Assembly: GCF_002078875.1 (NCBI RefSeq)
Contig: NC_034414.1
Location: forward strand, 17,771,883 to 17,835,882
From: Numida meleagris
Lineage: Eukaryota; Chordata; Aves; Galliformes; Numididae
Length of the DNA: 64,000 nucleotides
Direction of reading: 5' to 3'
This document shows, piece after piece, positions 1 to 9,725 of the stretch. The notes beneath the pieces are model-generated. The model was not told the DNA's origin. It made no database searches and saw only the letters and a list, made by a program, of their open reading frames with translations. The position numbers and the translations under genes were made by a program. Positions within the stretch are counted from its first letter, which is position 1, and each line of letters opens with the position of its first letter.

Positions 1-3000
1 TTTATTCTTGTTCTGCTTATAGGAGCATTAAGCATACTGCATCTATACTTCTCTGGTTTTAAAAAGCTGCCTGTGCAACTTCAGAAAGGAATTGCTCTTG
101 TGCGAAGTAGGGCCAGAAAATGAAATGAAAAAGTCTGTATCTTGCGGTCATGGGGCCCTTAGCAGAACAAACTCTATTTGCCATCGAGGAGTGTGAGTTC
201 AAACCTGAATATTGCCATGGCCATAATGTATCCTTCCCTAGTCCTACAAAAGGGATGACCTTGAGAAAAACCAAAAGATTTGGCTGTGTGCTTGTGCATG
301 TACAGGTGCATATGCACGAGTGTTTATAAATAAAAGTTGAGCAATCTTGCCATAAGGTGCGCTACAAAGCACTTCGTACTTCTGTGCACAGGTGTGAGTA
401 TAATTGGTAACAGTAGAAGGAGACTATCTTAAATCAAACAGGTAATCCTAGAACCTCTTGCATCAGTGCGTAATCTTTCTTCACAGCAAGAGAGACAGCA
501 GCACTTGCTAAAGCCAAGGAAAAGGCAATCTGGTTTTGTGTGTAAGGCTAACATCCACCGACATAAACTCCAAAACTGGTTTGTGCCTCTGATCACTAAT
601 ATGAGATGCTGCATGAAAAGCTGTTGTCATTAATACAAGTGTGAATACTAATCTATGGCAGATGCCAGCATGTGTATCTATTACAGAGCTTACCAAGCTG
701 GGCTTTCCTGGACAACTTCCAACCTCGCCAGGGTGAACTTTAGCTGAGTAAGAAATCCAGATTGTCATTCATGAAGTATCTGGCAGAGGTGCAAATACTT
801 CCTCGTCTTTGGGAAAGTGAAATAGCAGTTTTTAATTTTTCACTGCAGGAGGCATTCCTTTCTAAGGAGTTAAAATCAATTCCAGGGTGCCATACACTGT
901 AAACATGTATCATTTATTGTGCATTTAAATGTGCACAGCACATACACCACAGTCTTGAACAGCACCTGTATAAAACTACAGACAGATTCTGGTAAATGGT
1001 GAAAACTCATACCATGTAACATAGTCATCTAGGTTTTATCACAATATTTCAAAGTTACAACAACTACCTCTGAACATACCATACGTGAGGCTCTCAGTTG
1101 TGAATTTCGATGGCGTGAAAAGTGACAAAGAACCATTCCCAGGGACATTCCTTGTGATTTTGCTGTCTGAATCTTAGAACAAAACCATCAGTTGCCAGAG
1201 GTAGCAGTGATAATTACATGATTACTCACATACAGAACACTTAGAAAGTAGAGAAATCCCCCAAGTTACAGAATAAAATCCTTAGGCATGACATTTCTTG
1301 GGTGCTCTCCCCAATTTGGCTTCCCGTTTCTTAACTGTATTTTTGCTTTGGCAGCAGCTGGCTTAAGGTGTGGTCCTGGTCTGCTCTGGTCTCACTGAAC
1401 TTTGGTAAGTAGATTTTGTCTTCAAGGTCATGTGTAAGCAGAGAATAGAGGTAAGTCTATACGATTCCAATAGAACAAATACTTTCTTGTAGGAATGTAA
1501 AAGGAAAAAATAGCTGAACTCAAATTACCCACGGCCTTGAGACTTGCATGTAGTCAGAAATGGCTAGTTTAGGTTGGAAGATGATCTGTAAACATCCTCT
1601 AATTCATTAAACATTGTGGTTAGTCCTGGTTATAACTTAACGAATCGACACCACAAACATGATGTATCACTTAAAGAGGAGAAAGAAAGAACAAAGGAAA
1701 AACGGATCTTTTTAAAGATTCCCCCATAATCAAACCTGACTTTTCCTTCATGGCGTTAGAGACATGAGTTACTCTTGCAAAATGTATAAAGAAAAATATA
1801 GGGTTACTTGATGACGATATAGTACTGCAGCCTGACAGCTGTCTGCAAATATTTTCACCATGATTATCCTTACTAAAAGTAAATCAGTGGGTAAAGATAG
1901 CTCAAACGTGACAAGGCTCAAATAGGATGCAACCGACTCTATCTTGAATACTTTTGGCTACATATGGAAAAAAATAGAGATTTCGGATTACAGCAATTGT
2001 TCCCCCAAGCCCTCCTCCAACATTATAAGACCAAGCAGAAAAGTGTGTACCTTCCATGCAGATTTTGTTAGGAGGCTGGCTTTGAGAGTTAGTGAGGTAG
2101 AAATTAATCAACTTGTTTCAGGGAATGAGACAGAGGAAAAAAAAAAAAAGCAGCATATTTCTCCTTCCAAATACTGCACAAAAAAAAATAAATAGTACAA
2201 AACAACCTCAGTTACTTGTAATCAATCTAAATTCTCTCTATGGAGCTTGTATTTCAGTGAACCAGTAAATGACTTTGCCTTTTCAAAACTTACGAGTATT
2301 ATACATTTTTTTTTTTGCAAATTTTGATAAATGTGTGTAGCCTCCAAATATGAGAGGGAAGTTGATTTGAATAAAGTATAATCTTCTCATCATAGCATGT
2401 GTCCCAGTGCACTCGCAGGGGGAGGAGCAGACAATTTTTTAGCCTAATGTGAAGCGACGGTATTAAACATAGTGTCCATTAAGGGCCGCAAAAATATGAT
2501 GCTCCTGTTTATCTAAATAGAAAAGAAAATAAAAAGCCTGCTGAGTTTATATAGGTGCTTAAACCTCTCTCCTGCGTGGCAGCTCTAAGACTGACTGCAG
2601 GAAAGTTCAAAGTTCAGCACTGGCAGATCTAAAAACAGATTTGTGGGGCAGCTCTTCAGCACCGCACTTTCTGCACCGAAGTAAACCGATACCGTTCCAA
2701 TTAAATAGCAACGCTGCACAAAGGAGGTCAGGCATTGTGTGTGGCTCCGCGCCGGCATCCCACCCAGGCACCTCCGTGCTGCTCCTTCTCAAAGGCCAAG
2801 AGCTTCTCTGGGAGTCATGGGGGTTTTGAAAACACAGAGGGGAACAAAGCCAACATAGCAAACAAATACACGTACAACAATAGACACTATACAACACACC
2901 AACAGTGCAAAAGGTTGTAATGTAGGAATTGAGTGTCACCGGTTTTAGAACATATAGTAGCAGCACACCTGTGATAACTTAGAAACGAATTAAATAAACC

Positions 3001-3251
3001 ACAAAGCAGAAGTCTTCTACTGTTGCACCATGAAATGAAATACCTAGGGCTGGAGGTTTGTTTTGTTCTCAGAAAAAAAAATCAGAACTATAAATAAATT
3101 TTGTGGCAATATATACAGATTTAAATAATTAATTTAAATATCTTACACCTACTCTTGCATAAAACTCTCCAGTAAAAGTGCACCATGTTTCTTTTTCCCA
3201 AACGTGTTCTGAGTCTTCCACTGTGCTGAGGTAGGTCGGAAGGGAGATGTC
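1..3251. other. FGF4 3' UTR and downstream flank toward FGF19
   Basis: No coding exon, tRNA or recognisable repeat element is seen. The sequence is AT-rich and largely unique, with short A- and T-runs. The block at about 2400-2640 looks less decayed and carries a direct-repeat motif AGTTCAAAGTTCA at 2604-2616 (DR1/HNF4-like). Part of this stretch is expected to be FGF4 3' UTR. From known synteny, FGF19 should lie beyond position 1. Confidence 0.6.
913..918 (-). terminator. FGF4: Candidate polyadenylation signal of FGF4
   Basis: This is the first AATAAA hexamer I find on the gene strand downstream of the FGF4 stop codon, about 2.3 kb away. An ATTAAA lies at 831-836. A 3' UTR of about 2.3 kb is plausible for FGF4, but the cleavage site could use a weaker signal nearer the stop. 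Confidence 0.3.
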
Positions 3252-3428
3252 TCAGATTCTAGGAAGAAAATGTGTCACCGTCATTGTGGGAGATACTTTA
3301 TTGCCTTTCTTTGTTCTTCCGTTTTTGCTCAGGGCTATGTACATCCCGGGATAAATCCTGGATTCATAAGCATTGTAGTTGTTTGGCAGGAGAATCTCTT
3401 TGAATTTGCACTCATCATTGAAATGGGT
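3252..3428 (-). CDS. FGF4: FGF4 coding exon 3 with stop codon
   Basis: This exon encodes residues 137-194 and the TGA stop at 3254-3252. It starts with [20 protein letters not shown], containing the second conserved cysteine (143). It continues through the receptor- and heparin-contact region ([20 protein letters not shown]) and ends THFLPRI. The acceptor is a good pyrimidine tract followed by CAG (TTTTCATTTCAG). Confidence 0.97.
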   Translation of the reverse strand, partial: THFNDECKFKEILLPNNYNAYESRIYPGMYIALSKNGRTKKGNKVSPTMTVTHFLPRI

Positions 3429-6202
3429 CTGAAATGAAAAGGAAAGAATGAGAGGGAAGGAATTTTAAACATCAGGTGCAGAAATATTCTTGCTACCAGG
3501 TGTAGTAGGTGTGCTGCAGGAAAAGGTGCAGCTGACTTCCCCCCCCCCCCCAGTAATCTTTTGAAGTGGTTGTCCAAAGGCAGCTTCAAATGACACTCAG
3601 GGAATTATTAAGGGTGGTGCTTCCTGGCCAGGCACAGACACGTGGAGGATGGAAGGACACTGTGTAGCTCTGTTTGTGCTCTTGAGAGAAAGAGGCCCAG
3701 TTTAACAAAGGGCATTGCCATCAGAAGTGACCCAGGAGCCATTCTGCTGCCCTGCTTATCATCTAGGTTGGCTGATGAGTTTTTCCCATGAATGAAAAGG
3801 GGAAAAGAAACTGTCAGACACCGGGGCAATGAGTTATGAGTTGTAACCAGTGCTCATGTCCCCATGTCAGAATGCACAGGCCCACTGATAAGCTTACTTG
3901 GTTCGCAAAGCAGTGGTTGTCCTACCAGCAGTCAATTCCCTGAGAGGCTTCAGAAAAATCTGAACATTAGCGCTTTCTCGTGTTGTTTGAAGGGAAAGGG
4001 GTATTTTAAAGACACTCAGAGTGGACAGTATTTTCTGCATCTTGAGTTTTAAAATTGAAGGAAGGGTTTGGATTTACCTGTGTTAATGGGTCAGGAAGAC
4101 AGAGCTGCCAGAAGGCACACTTCTAGTAAAGAGGTTACACATGCAAGTACAAAGAAGGACAGGTGTTACAGGTGTGTCATATGGAGAGTAACAAATGAAG
4201 TCATCTCTTTTTATTGGGCAAAAGCTGATAGTTTTGTAAGATAGGTTTCAGCTTGCCGGGCTGAATGCTACATTGAAAATTGCTTTATCCAGGACACCAA
4301 AGCAGCATATTGTCTCCTTTAGGCATGGCACAAAGGGAGATCTTGCATTTTGATGACTAGTCATGCCTGGCTTTCATGTAAGTCAAAATCCTCTGTGATA
4401 GGACTGATGCCATAGAAAATTGTTCTGGATAATTCAAGTCCTCATTCATATGGAAATGCCCTAGTTAACTTTGACATAATTTGGCCCTTTCTCAGCCCAC
4501 GTTTCTTCAAAACATACCTGAGAGACATGAAATAGAAAAGCCACGGGTAGGGAAGGAAACCCAAGAACATGGGGTTGAAATGATGCTAATCAGCGTAAGT
4601 TATATACGGGTGAACTCAAAAGCAGAAGGACAGCTCAACATGGGTTAAGACATGTACTGTTACTGTCCACCCAGTGTGCTTTAAAACATGCCTTTATTTT
4701 TTCTAAAGACTAAATGTAAAAGAAGATTTGTATTGTATCCTAATAGATCTGCCTTCTTAAATTATGAGCCTGGACCGTGAAGATGCCAATCTCTCATGGG
4801 AGCTCTCCAATCAAGACCATTAACAAAGAGCGATCAATAGGTACGTGACAGGCACTGATTCATCACACCATTTGTGGGGCCCTGGCTTCCAGTGCCATGT
4901 ACACCTCTCACTGCAGGCCACCATGATCCCCTCCCCAGGCAAGCAGCTGGTGGCTACTTACAGATCCATAGAGTTTGCCTTTGCTATTCATGGCCACGAA
5001 GAGTCCACTTCTCACACCAAATATGCTCACCACTCCTCTTTCCACAGGGGAGATTTCCAGCAGGCCTATAGAAGAGACACAAGAATCAGGGGGACAAAGG
5101 ATTGTGCCCGGAGAGGGCGCGTGATGTCAGTTCTGCACTCAGCCAGAGGTTCCCAACCCCAGTGTGGCATGGATCACCATGCCCCAGCACTGCTGTGGGT
5201 GGCCACAGAACCCCAGCCTCGTGCTTCACGTGCTGCCCCATGCACCATGCTGGGACCTCTCTTCTTTTAGCTAAGTATCTATTTTTACATTGCCCCCAGG
5301 CATCTTCCTATGTAGCCAAGGTTAAAATAAGCAAGAGTGTGCTAGGGGCGTACGAAACATTTGTCATCATGCAGCTTATATTCCCCCCCTTGGATCTTAT
5401 TGTTTCAGTTGGATATCAGAGTCATGGGGCCACGAGGTTAAATCTCTAGCAGATGCTTTTCAAGTCTGGGGGAGAGCGGGGCCCTGACTGAGTTCTTCCC
5501 AGCTCCTACTCAAAGTGGGCGGCCCACGGGTCCGAGGACCCTCCAGATGTTCAGGCAGCCCGTACACCTGATGCCTGCTGGCTGCGAGGGGACAGCGCGG
5601 CGCTGGGCGGCGCGACCCGCGGGGCGGCCGCATGGAGCGCTCTATGAGCTCCGCCGCCGTCCCGTTTCCCCCGGGCGCAGGACGCCCTCGGGGCAGCCGG
5701 CGCGGGGAGCTCCGCGCTGCCAGGCGCGGGTGGACACTTCTAGGAGGTGAGAGGTCTGCCCTATACCCACCCTCCCGTTAACTCACACCGCTCGCCGGGT
5801 CGTGTGAGCCGCTCCGCGCCCGCAGAACCGTCAGAGAAGCGGTTCCGCGGGTGCGGAGCGGCTCACCTGCTCGGCTGTGGGGGTCGGCGCCGGCTTACTG
5901 TATCGGTTCTCGCTGTGGATCCCATCGATGCGGCCGTCGGGCAGAACCTGGATGTGGAAGCCGATGCCCACGTTGCAGTAGAGGCGCCGCAGCCGCTTGA
6001 TGCCCAGGAGGTAGTCGCCGTCGCGGGCGGCGTCGCGGCGCTCGGCCGGGAGACGCGCCACGGAGCGGGCGAAGAGTGCCGCGTCCCAGCGTCGCTGGCG
6101 GGGCCCGGCGGGGAGTCGGCCCGGGGGCGGCCGGCCGCGCACCGCCCCCGGCCACAGCAGCCCCAGGAGCAGCGCCGGCAGCAGCGCCGCGGGGAGAGGC
6201 AT
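3252..6202 (-). CDS. FGF4: Fibroblast growth factor 4, complete gene model: join of 5899-6202, 4962-5065 and 3252-3428 on the minus strand
   Basis: Secreted heparin-binding growth factor that signals through FGF receptors with heparan sulfate; in vertebrates it acts in early embryo, limb-bud ridge and mesoderm signalling (family knowledge). The three exons splice at GT-AG sites into 194 codons. Residues 1-22 form a leucine-rich signal peptide ([20 protein letters not shown] at the start). A basic, proline-rich spacer follows. The beta-trefoil core runs from about residue 72 to 194, with the conserved cysteines at 76 and 143. The FGF signature spans the exon 2/3 junction ([13 protein letters not shown], 135-147). 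A basic heparin-binding patch lies at 171-180 ([10 protein letters not shown]) and the end is THFLPRI. Intron phases are 1 and 0, and exon 2 is 104 bp, as usual in the family. No N-X-S/T sequon is present. The start is the first ATG below the TATA-like box. The call is FGF4 rather than FGF6 because FGF3 lies next to it in tandem and because of the C-terminal sequence. Confidence 0.97.
3429..4961 (-). other. FGF4: FGF4 intron 2 (phase 0)
   Basis: This 1,533-bp intron has canonical GT and AG ends. It holds a 14-bp poly-C run near 3539-3552. It also has an octamer-like ATGCTAAT at 4583-4590 on the plus strand. No repeat family is recognised inside it, and the open frames seen here do not resemble any known protein. 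Confidence 0.9.
4962..5065 (-). CDS. FGF4: FGF4 coding exon 2
   Basis: This 104-bp exon completes Ser102 and encodes residues 102-136 ([20 protein letters not shown], then [15 protein letters not shown]). It covers the central trefoil strands. The acceptor is TTCTATAG and the donor GTAAGT. It ends on a codon boundary (phase 0). The 104-bp length equals that of FGF3 exon 2 in this window and is typical of the family. Confidence 0.97.
5066..5898 (-). other. FGF4: FGF4 intron 1 (phase 1)
   Basis: This 833-bp intron has canonical GT and AG ends. Its 5' half (5520-5898) belongs to the CpG-rich domain of the FGF4 promoter. The rest is of ordinary composition. Open frames on the plus strand, such as one across 5102-5449, are not supported as genes. 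Confidence 0.9.
5899..6202 (-). CDS. FGF4: FGF4 coding exon 1
   Basis: This exon holds residues 1-101 and the first base of codon 102: signal peptide, arginine/proline-rich spacer, and the start of the trefoil core ([20 protein letters not shown], residues 72-91). The ATG is at 6202-6200. The exon ends after TAC-A, and the donor GTAAGC follows at 5898-5893, giving a phase 1 intron. The open frame continues upstream to a GTG codon near 6274, but that lies in the TATA-like box region, so the ATG at 6202 is preferred. The exon is very GC-rich, and the antisense open frames across it are composition shadows. Confidence 0.97.
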
Positions 6203-6273
6203 CCCGGCTAGCGGCGCGCAGCCACGGGCCGGCGGCCGGTCGCTCCGAAAAGGCGCTCGGCCCCCAGCTCCCA

Positions 6274-6280
6274 CCTTATA
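6274..6280 (-). promoter_or_regulatory. FGF4: TATA-like box of FGF4
   Basis: On the gene strand the sequence reads CTATAAGG, about 72 bp upstream of the FGF4 ATG. A start site would be expected near 6245-6250, giving a leader of about 45 nt with no upstream ATG. Just above it on the gene strand is CTTTGACCTC (6283-6292), which contains a TCF/LEF-like CTTTGA and a nuclear-receptor half-site TGACCT. The position is plausible, but no transcript evidence is available. Confidence 0.5.
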
Positions 6281-6362
6281 GTGAGGTCAAAGCGGGCGCG
6301 GGGGGTGGGGGGGGAATTAAAACAAAACACACACACGAAAAAAACCATCAAAAGAGCAAACA

Positions 6363-7133
6363 NNNNNNNNNNNNNNNNNNNNNNNNNNNNNNNNNNNNNN
6401 NNNNNNNNNNNNNNNNNNNNNNNNNNNNNNNNNNNNNNNNNNNNNNNNNNNNNNNNNNNNNNNNNNNNNNNNNNNNNNNNNNNNNNNNNNNNNNNNNNNN
6501 NNNNNNNNNNNNNNNNNNNNNNNNNNNNNNNNNNNNNNNNNNNNNNNNNNNNNNNNNNNNNNNNNNNNNNNNNNNNNNNNNNNNNNNNNNNNNNNNNNNN
6601 NNNNNNNNNNNNNNNNNNNNNNNNNNNNNNNNNNNNNNNNNNNNNNNNNNNNNNNNNNNNNNNNNNNNNNNNNNNNNNNNNNNNNNNNNNNNNNNNNNNN
6701 NNNNNNNNNNNNNNNNNNNNNNNNNNNNNNNNNNNNNNNNNNNNNNNNNNNNNNNNNNNNNNNNNNNNNNNNNNNNNNNNNNNNNNNNNNNNNNNNNNNN
6801 NNNNNNNNNNNNNNNNNNNNNNNNNNNNNNNNNNNNNNNNNNNNNNNNNNNNNNNNNNNNNNNNNNNNNNNNNNNNNNNNNNNNNNNNNNNNNNNNNNNN
6901 NNNNNNNNNNNNNNNNNNNNNNNNNNNNNNNNNNNNNNNNNNNNNNNNNNNNNNNNNNNNNNNNNNNNNNNNNNNNNNNNNNNNNNNNNNNNNNNNNNNN
7001 NNNNNNNNNNNNNNNNNNNNNNNNNNNNNNNNNNNNNNNNNNNNNNNNNNNNNNNNNNNNNNNNNNNNNNNNNNNNNNNNNNNNNNNNNNNNNNNNNNNN
7101 NNNNNNNNNNNNNNNNNNNNNNNNNNNNNNNNN
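6363..7133. other. Assembly gap (771 N)
   Basis: An unbroken run of N follows a CA/A-rich stretch (6324-6362) and ends directly at a CTTTC array. The length is probably an estimate. The gap lies about 80 bp upstream of the FGF4 TATA-like box, so distal promoter sequence is missing. Long open frames that cross the gap are artefacts. Confidence 1.
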
Positions 7134-7229
7134 CTTTCCTTTCCTTTCCTTTCCTTTCCTTTCCTTTCCTTTCCTTTCCTTTCCTTTCCTTTCCTTTCCT
7201 TTCCTTTCCTTTCCTTTCCTTTCCTTTCC
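7134..7229. repeat. Pentanucleotide microsatellite (CTTTC)n beside the gap
   Basis: About 19 perfect copies of CTTTC occupy 96 bases and start at the edge of the gap. The array probably continues into the gap and may be the reason it could not be assembled. The pure polypyrimidine/polypurine tract could form triplex DNA and is likely to vary in length. Confidence 0.98.
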
Positions 7230-8232
7230 AACGCAGGACATGAAAGTCAGAGAATGCCCAGCACACTTTCCTTCCCAACACAATGTATGACTTTGTGGAA
7301 ATCTGTGGAATTTCGGCTTTTGCTGTAACCAAGCGACATCGTTTACAGTTTGCTGGATGCAGAAAAATTCCCTTCATTAACAGCCAAAATAGTTGTTGCA
7401 TGGGAGGTTTACAAAATGAGAAATGAAATGGCATGCGACAACAACAACAATAACAACAAAAAGAAAACAACAAAGAAAAGGCCAAGGCTTTAGTAAGGGA
7501 GAAAACAGTTAAAGAAGCAGTAGGAGCTTGAAAGCAGAAATAATGTTTTTGGTTCTAAATATCTCTTTAAGAAGTCAGAAAGCACAGCATTGCTCTGGAG
7601 TAGAGGACATATGGGGCTCCCTCTTGGTCACTATGCTGATAGGGGCAGTAGTGACAGTAAGCAGTTTGTTCCTAGTCTTTAGAGGCTGCCCATGTGCATT
7701 AGTGTTGCTGCATTTTTTAATGATATGACTATTTCATAATCTTGTGCGTGCACTTAAGATGTTGCTGTTTTGTCTTAACGATGCAGTTGTTCTCAGATAA
7801 TTACTTCATTAAGTTTAAATTCATGGGATTTAAACCCTGTTTTTAAAAGTAAAAGAGCAGTATAGATTCCAACAGTCCAGAGCTGCTTTGATTTGAGCAA
7901 ATCCCATCTGCTTGTCAAATCTCTGAGCATAAGCCTTGGCCCTCAACAGGTTTTCAGAACCCACAGGTGAGGGCACATTAGAACAGTCTTGGAAGGCTCT
8001 GAATTAATAGGAAAGTGGGGGGAAGCGTTTGTGACTCAAGCCCTTTATAGCCCGAGGACAGTTTAGTCTTTCACACCAGTAAAGCACTCCTGCTGTTCCA
8101 GCAAAGGATGTGAGAGAAAAGAGAATTGCCCCCAGCCAGATGACAGCTCACCTAGGTGCGAAAATCTCTGACCTTCGCTAAACCTAAGCAAACTCAGATA
8201 ATGTGATTTTATTTCTCCTTGTGAGGTGCACA

Positions 8233-8234
<2 letters not shown>

Positions 8235-8269
<35 letters not shown>
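8235..8269. repeat. (GT)n dinucleotide microsatellite
   Basis: About 17 uninterrupted GT units. It is likely polymorphic in length. Confidence 0.97.
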
Positions 8270-8270
<1 letters not shown>

Positions 8271-8596
8271 ATCTTTTCTCCAGAGCTTTCAGTCCCCTAC
8301 TGCACTTTTCAGGATGGAAAAGCGACGGCTGCTGCCGTGCGGCTGGCTGAGGCCTAGGAGCCTCCTAGCTGTAGCTTTGTCCTAGTGTGTCCAACAAGTT
8401 TGTTTATCATGTGTTTTAAAGAGAGCAGAATGTAGAGGTTTCTCTGTGGAGGTTTACTGGCTGGGAAATCTGCTGAGGTTAAACACACACATTTACTCTA
8501 TCTCCATTTGCACCAGGCACATGCAGGCCCACTCACACCTGAGCAGCTCGGGGATCCATTCCAGATGACAGCGCTGTGCATCAGGCAGGGCCTTGG

Positions 8597-8825
8597 TCAT
8601 GGAATCATAGAATCATGGAATCATTAAGGTTGGAAAAGACCACTAAGATCACCACGTCCAACTGCCAGGCCATCCTCACCATGCCTGCTGATCGTGTCCC
8701 CTCAGTGCCCCATCCACACGGCTCTTGAACAACTCCAGGAACGGTGAACATACCACCTCCGTCAGCAGCCTGTTCCAAGGACTCTCCACTCTTTCTACAG
8801 AAGAGATTTTCCTAATATCGAACGC
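8597..8825 (-). mobile_element. CR1 LINE 3'-end fragment, minus orientation
   Basis: The plus strand starts with repeats of the ATAGAATCAT type and then AAGGTTGGAAAAGACC. This is the reverse complement of the CR1 3' terminus, which has short tail repeats in place of poly-A. Similarity to CR1 continues through the block ending GCAGCCTGTTCCAAGG to the TTTTCCTAATATC segment and fades after about 8825. The copy is strongly 5' truncated and non-coding. Confidence 0.88.
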
Positions 8826-9654
8826 TCTAGGACATAAGAAAATGAGTCCTGAAGTGTCCAATACACTCTGAGTCCATATGTTTATAAGATCAGGTCCCAG
8901 ACAGTTCACAGAGCATCCAGAACATCACATTAAATAGCAACAATGTCACTGGCCTATAAGGGACACTTCTACAAGATCATTCTTTTGACAGAATAAAATG
9001 GCACTCTTTCCATAAAAGCTTGAAAATAATCTTTCCCAGAGAAAAAGCGAAAAGTTTCCATACAAAAATGAAGGAATCAGGTTTGGTTTTGCCTTGAATT
9101 ACCAATATTCTTGTGTGTTAGAATGTGTACTGTTGGAGTTGATATCTGAACTGCCCAGAGGTCTGAAAATGAACTCTTGGTACCTTAACAATACTGGCAG
9201 TTCATTAAACTCTGCAGATACTGTTCCACAACACACCAAAACCAAGCTCCTACTATCTGCAGAGCACTAGTCCCAATGCTTCAAAGCACTCCAGTCGCTT
9301 AGCTGTATGTACCTGTGGAAAATACATGGAAATGAAGGCAGAGCAAGGCTGCAGCAGTTTAAATTTGCAACAGGTGTAAATGACAAGTGGAAGCTGCTGA
9401 CATTCAGGGCCTTTGTGCTTCAGCAGAAGTATTTCCAGTTGGAAATTACTGTCACAGGAAACAATCCAAATAGTGTATTCCCTATGGAAGTCATTGAGAC
9501 CGTCTTTTTTCATTTTGCTTTTTTTTTTTCATAGCTATAACGTTCCCTGAGTTTCTATAGCTGCTGTTTGCGTAATACTGAAACAGCTCCCAAATGTTAA
9601 TTTATCCTTACCCTTTGTGAGGCACAAACATAGAATTATCCCAGGCTATGGTTG

Positions 9655-9725
9655 GACACAAAAAGATGCAATGATTTGCCCACAGTTGGCCAGGCTCTCA
9701 GGACAGAGCATCCAATACCCTTTCA
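9655..9725 (+). mobile_element. Possible MIR-like SINE remnant
   Basis: The stretch containing ATGATTTGCCCACAGTTGGC followed by CAGGACAGAGCATCCAATAC resembles the MIR core (a TTGCCCAAGGTCACACAGC-type segment). It is heavily diverged and a chance match is possible. Confidence 0.3.

Larger units (their letters stand above)
5540..6320. promoter_or_regulatory. FGF4: CpG-rich domain over the FGF4 5' end
   Basis: GC and CpG content rises sharply here relative to the flanks. The domain covers the start of intron 1, exon 1 and the proximal promoter. It ends in G-runs at 6300-6315 (C-runs on the gene strand, CACCC-like, possible SP/KLF sites). CpG islands over developmental-gene promoters are common. 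The edges are by eye, and the upstream limit is hidden by the assembly gap. Confidence 0.75.

Noticed and set aside
1560..1620. Possible CR1 tail (AGGTTGGAAGATGATC-like)
   Set aside because: Only a dozen bases match and the surrounding consensus is absent.
5747..6211. 154-codon plus-strand open frame over FGF4 exon 1
   Set aside because: It is the antisense shadow of the GC-rich FGF4 exon.
6203..6274. N-terminal extension of FGF4 from the upstream in-frame codon at 6274
   Set aside because: The codon is GTG, not ATG, and coincides with the TATA-like box, so it is probably not transcribed. The ATG at 6202 is followed at once by a signal peptide.
6076..7485. Long open frames on both strands crossing the gap (up to 425 codons)
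   Set aside because: Most of their length is N or the CTTTC array, which has no stop in some frames. They are artefacts.
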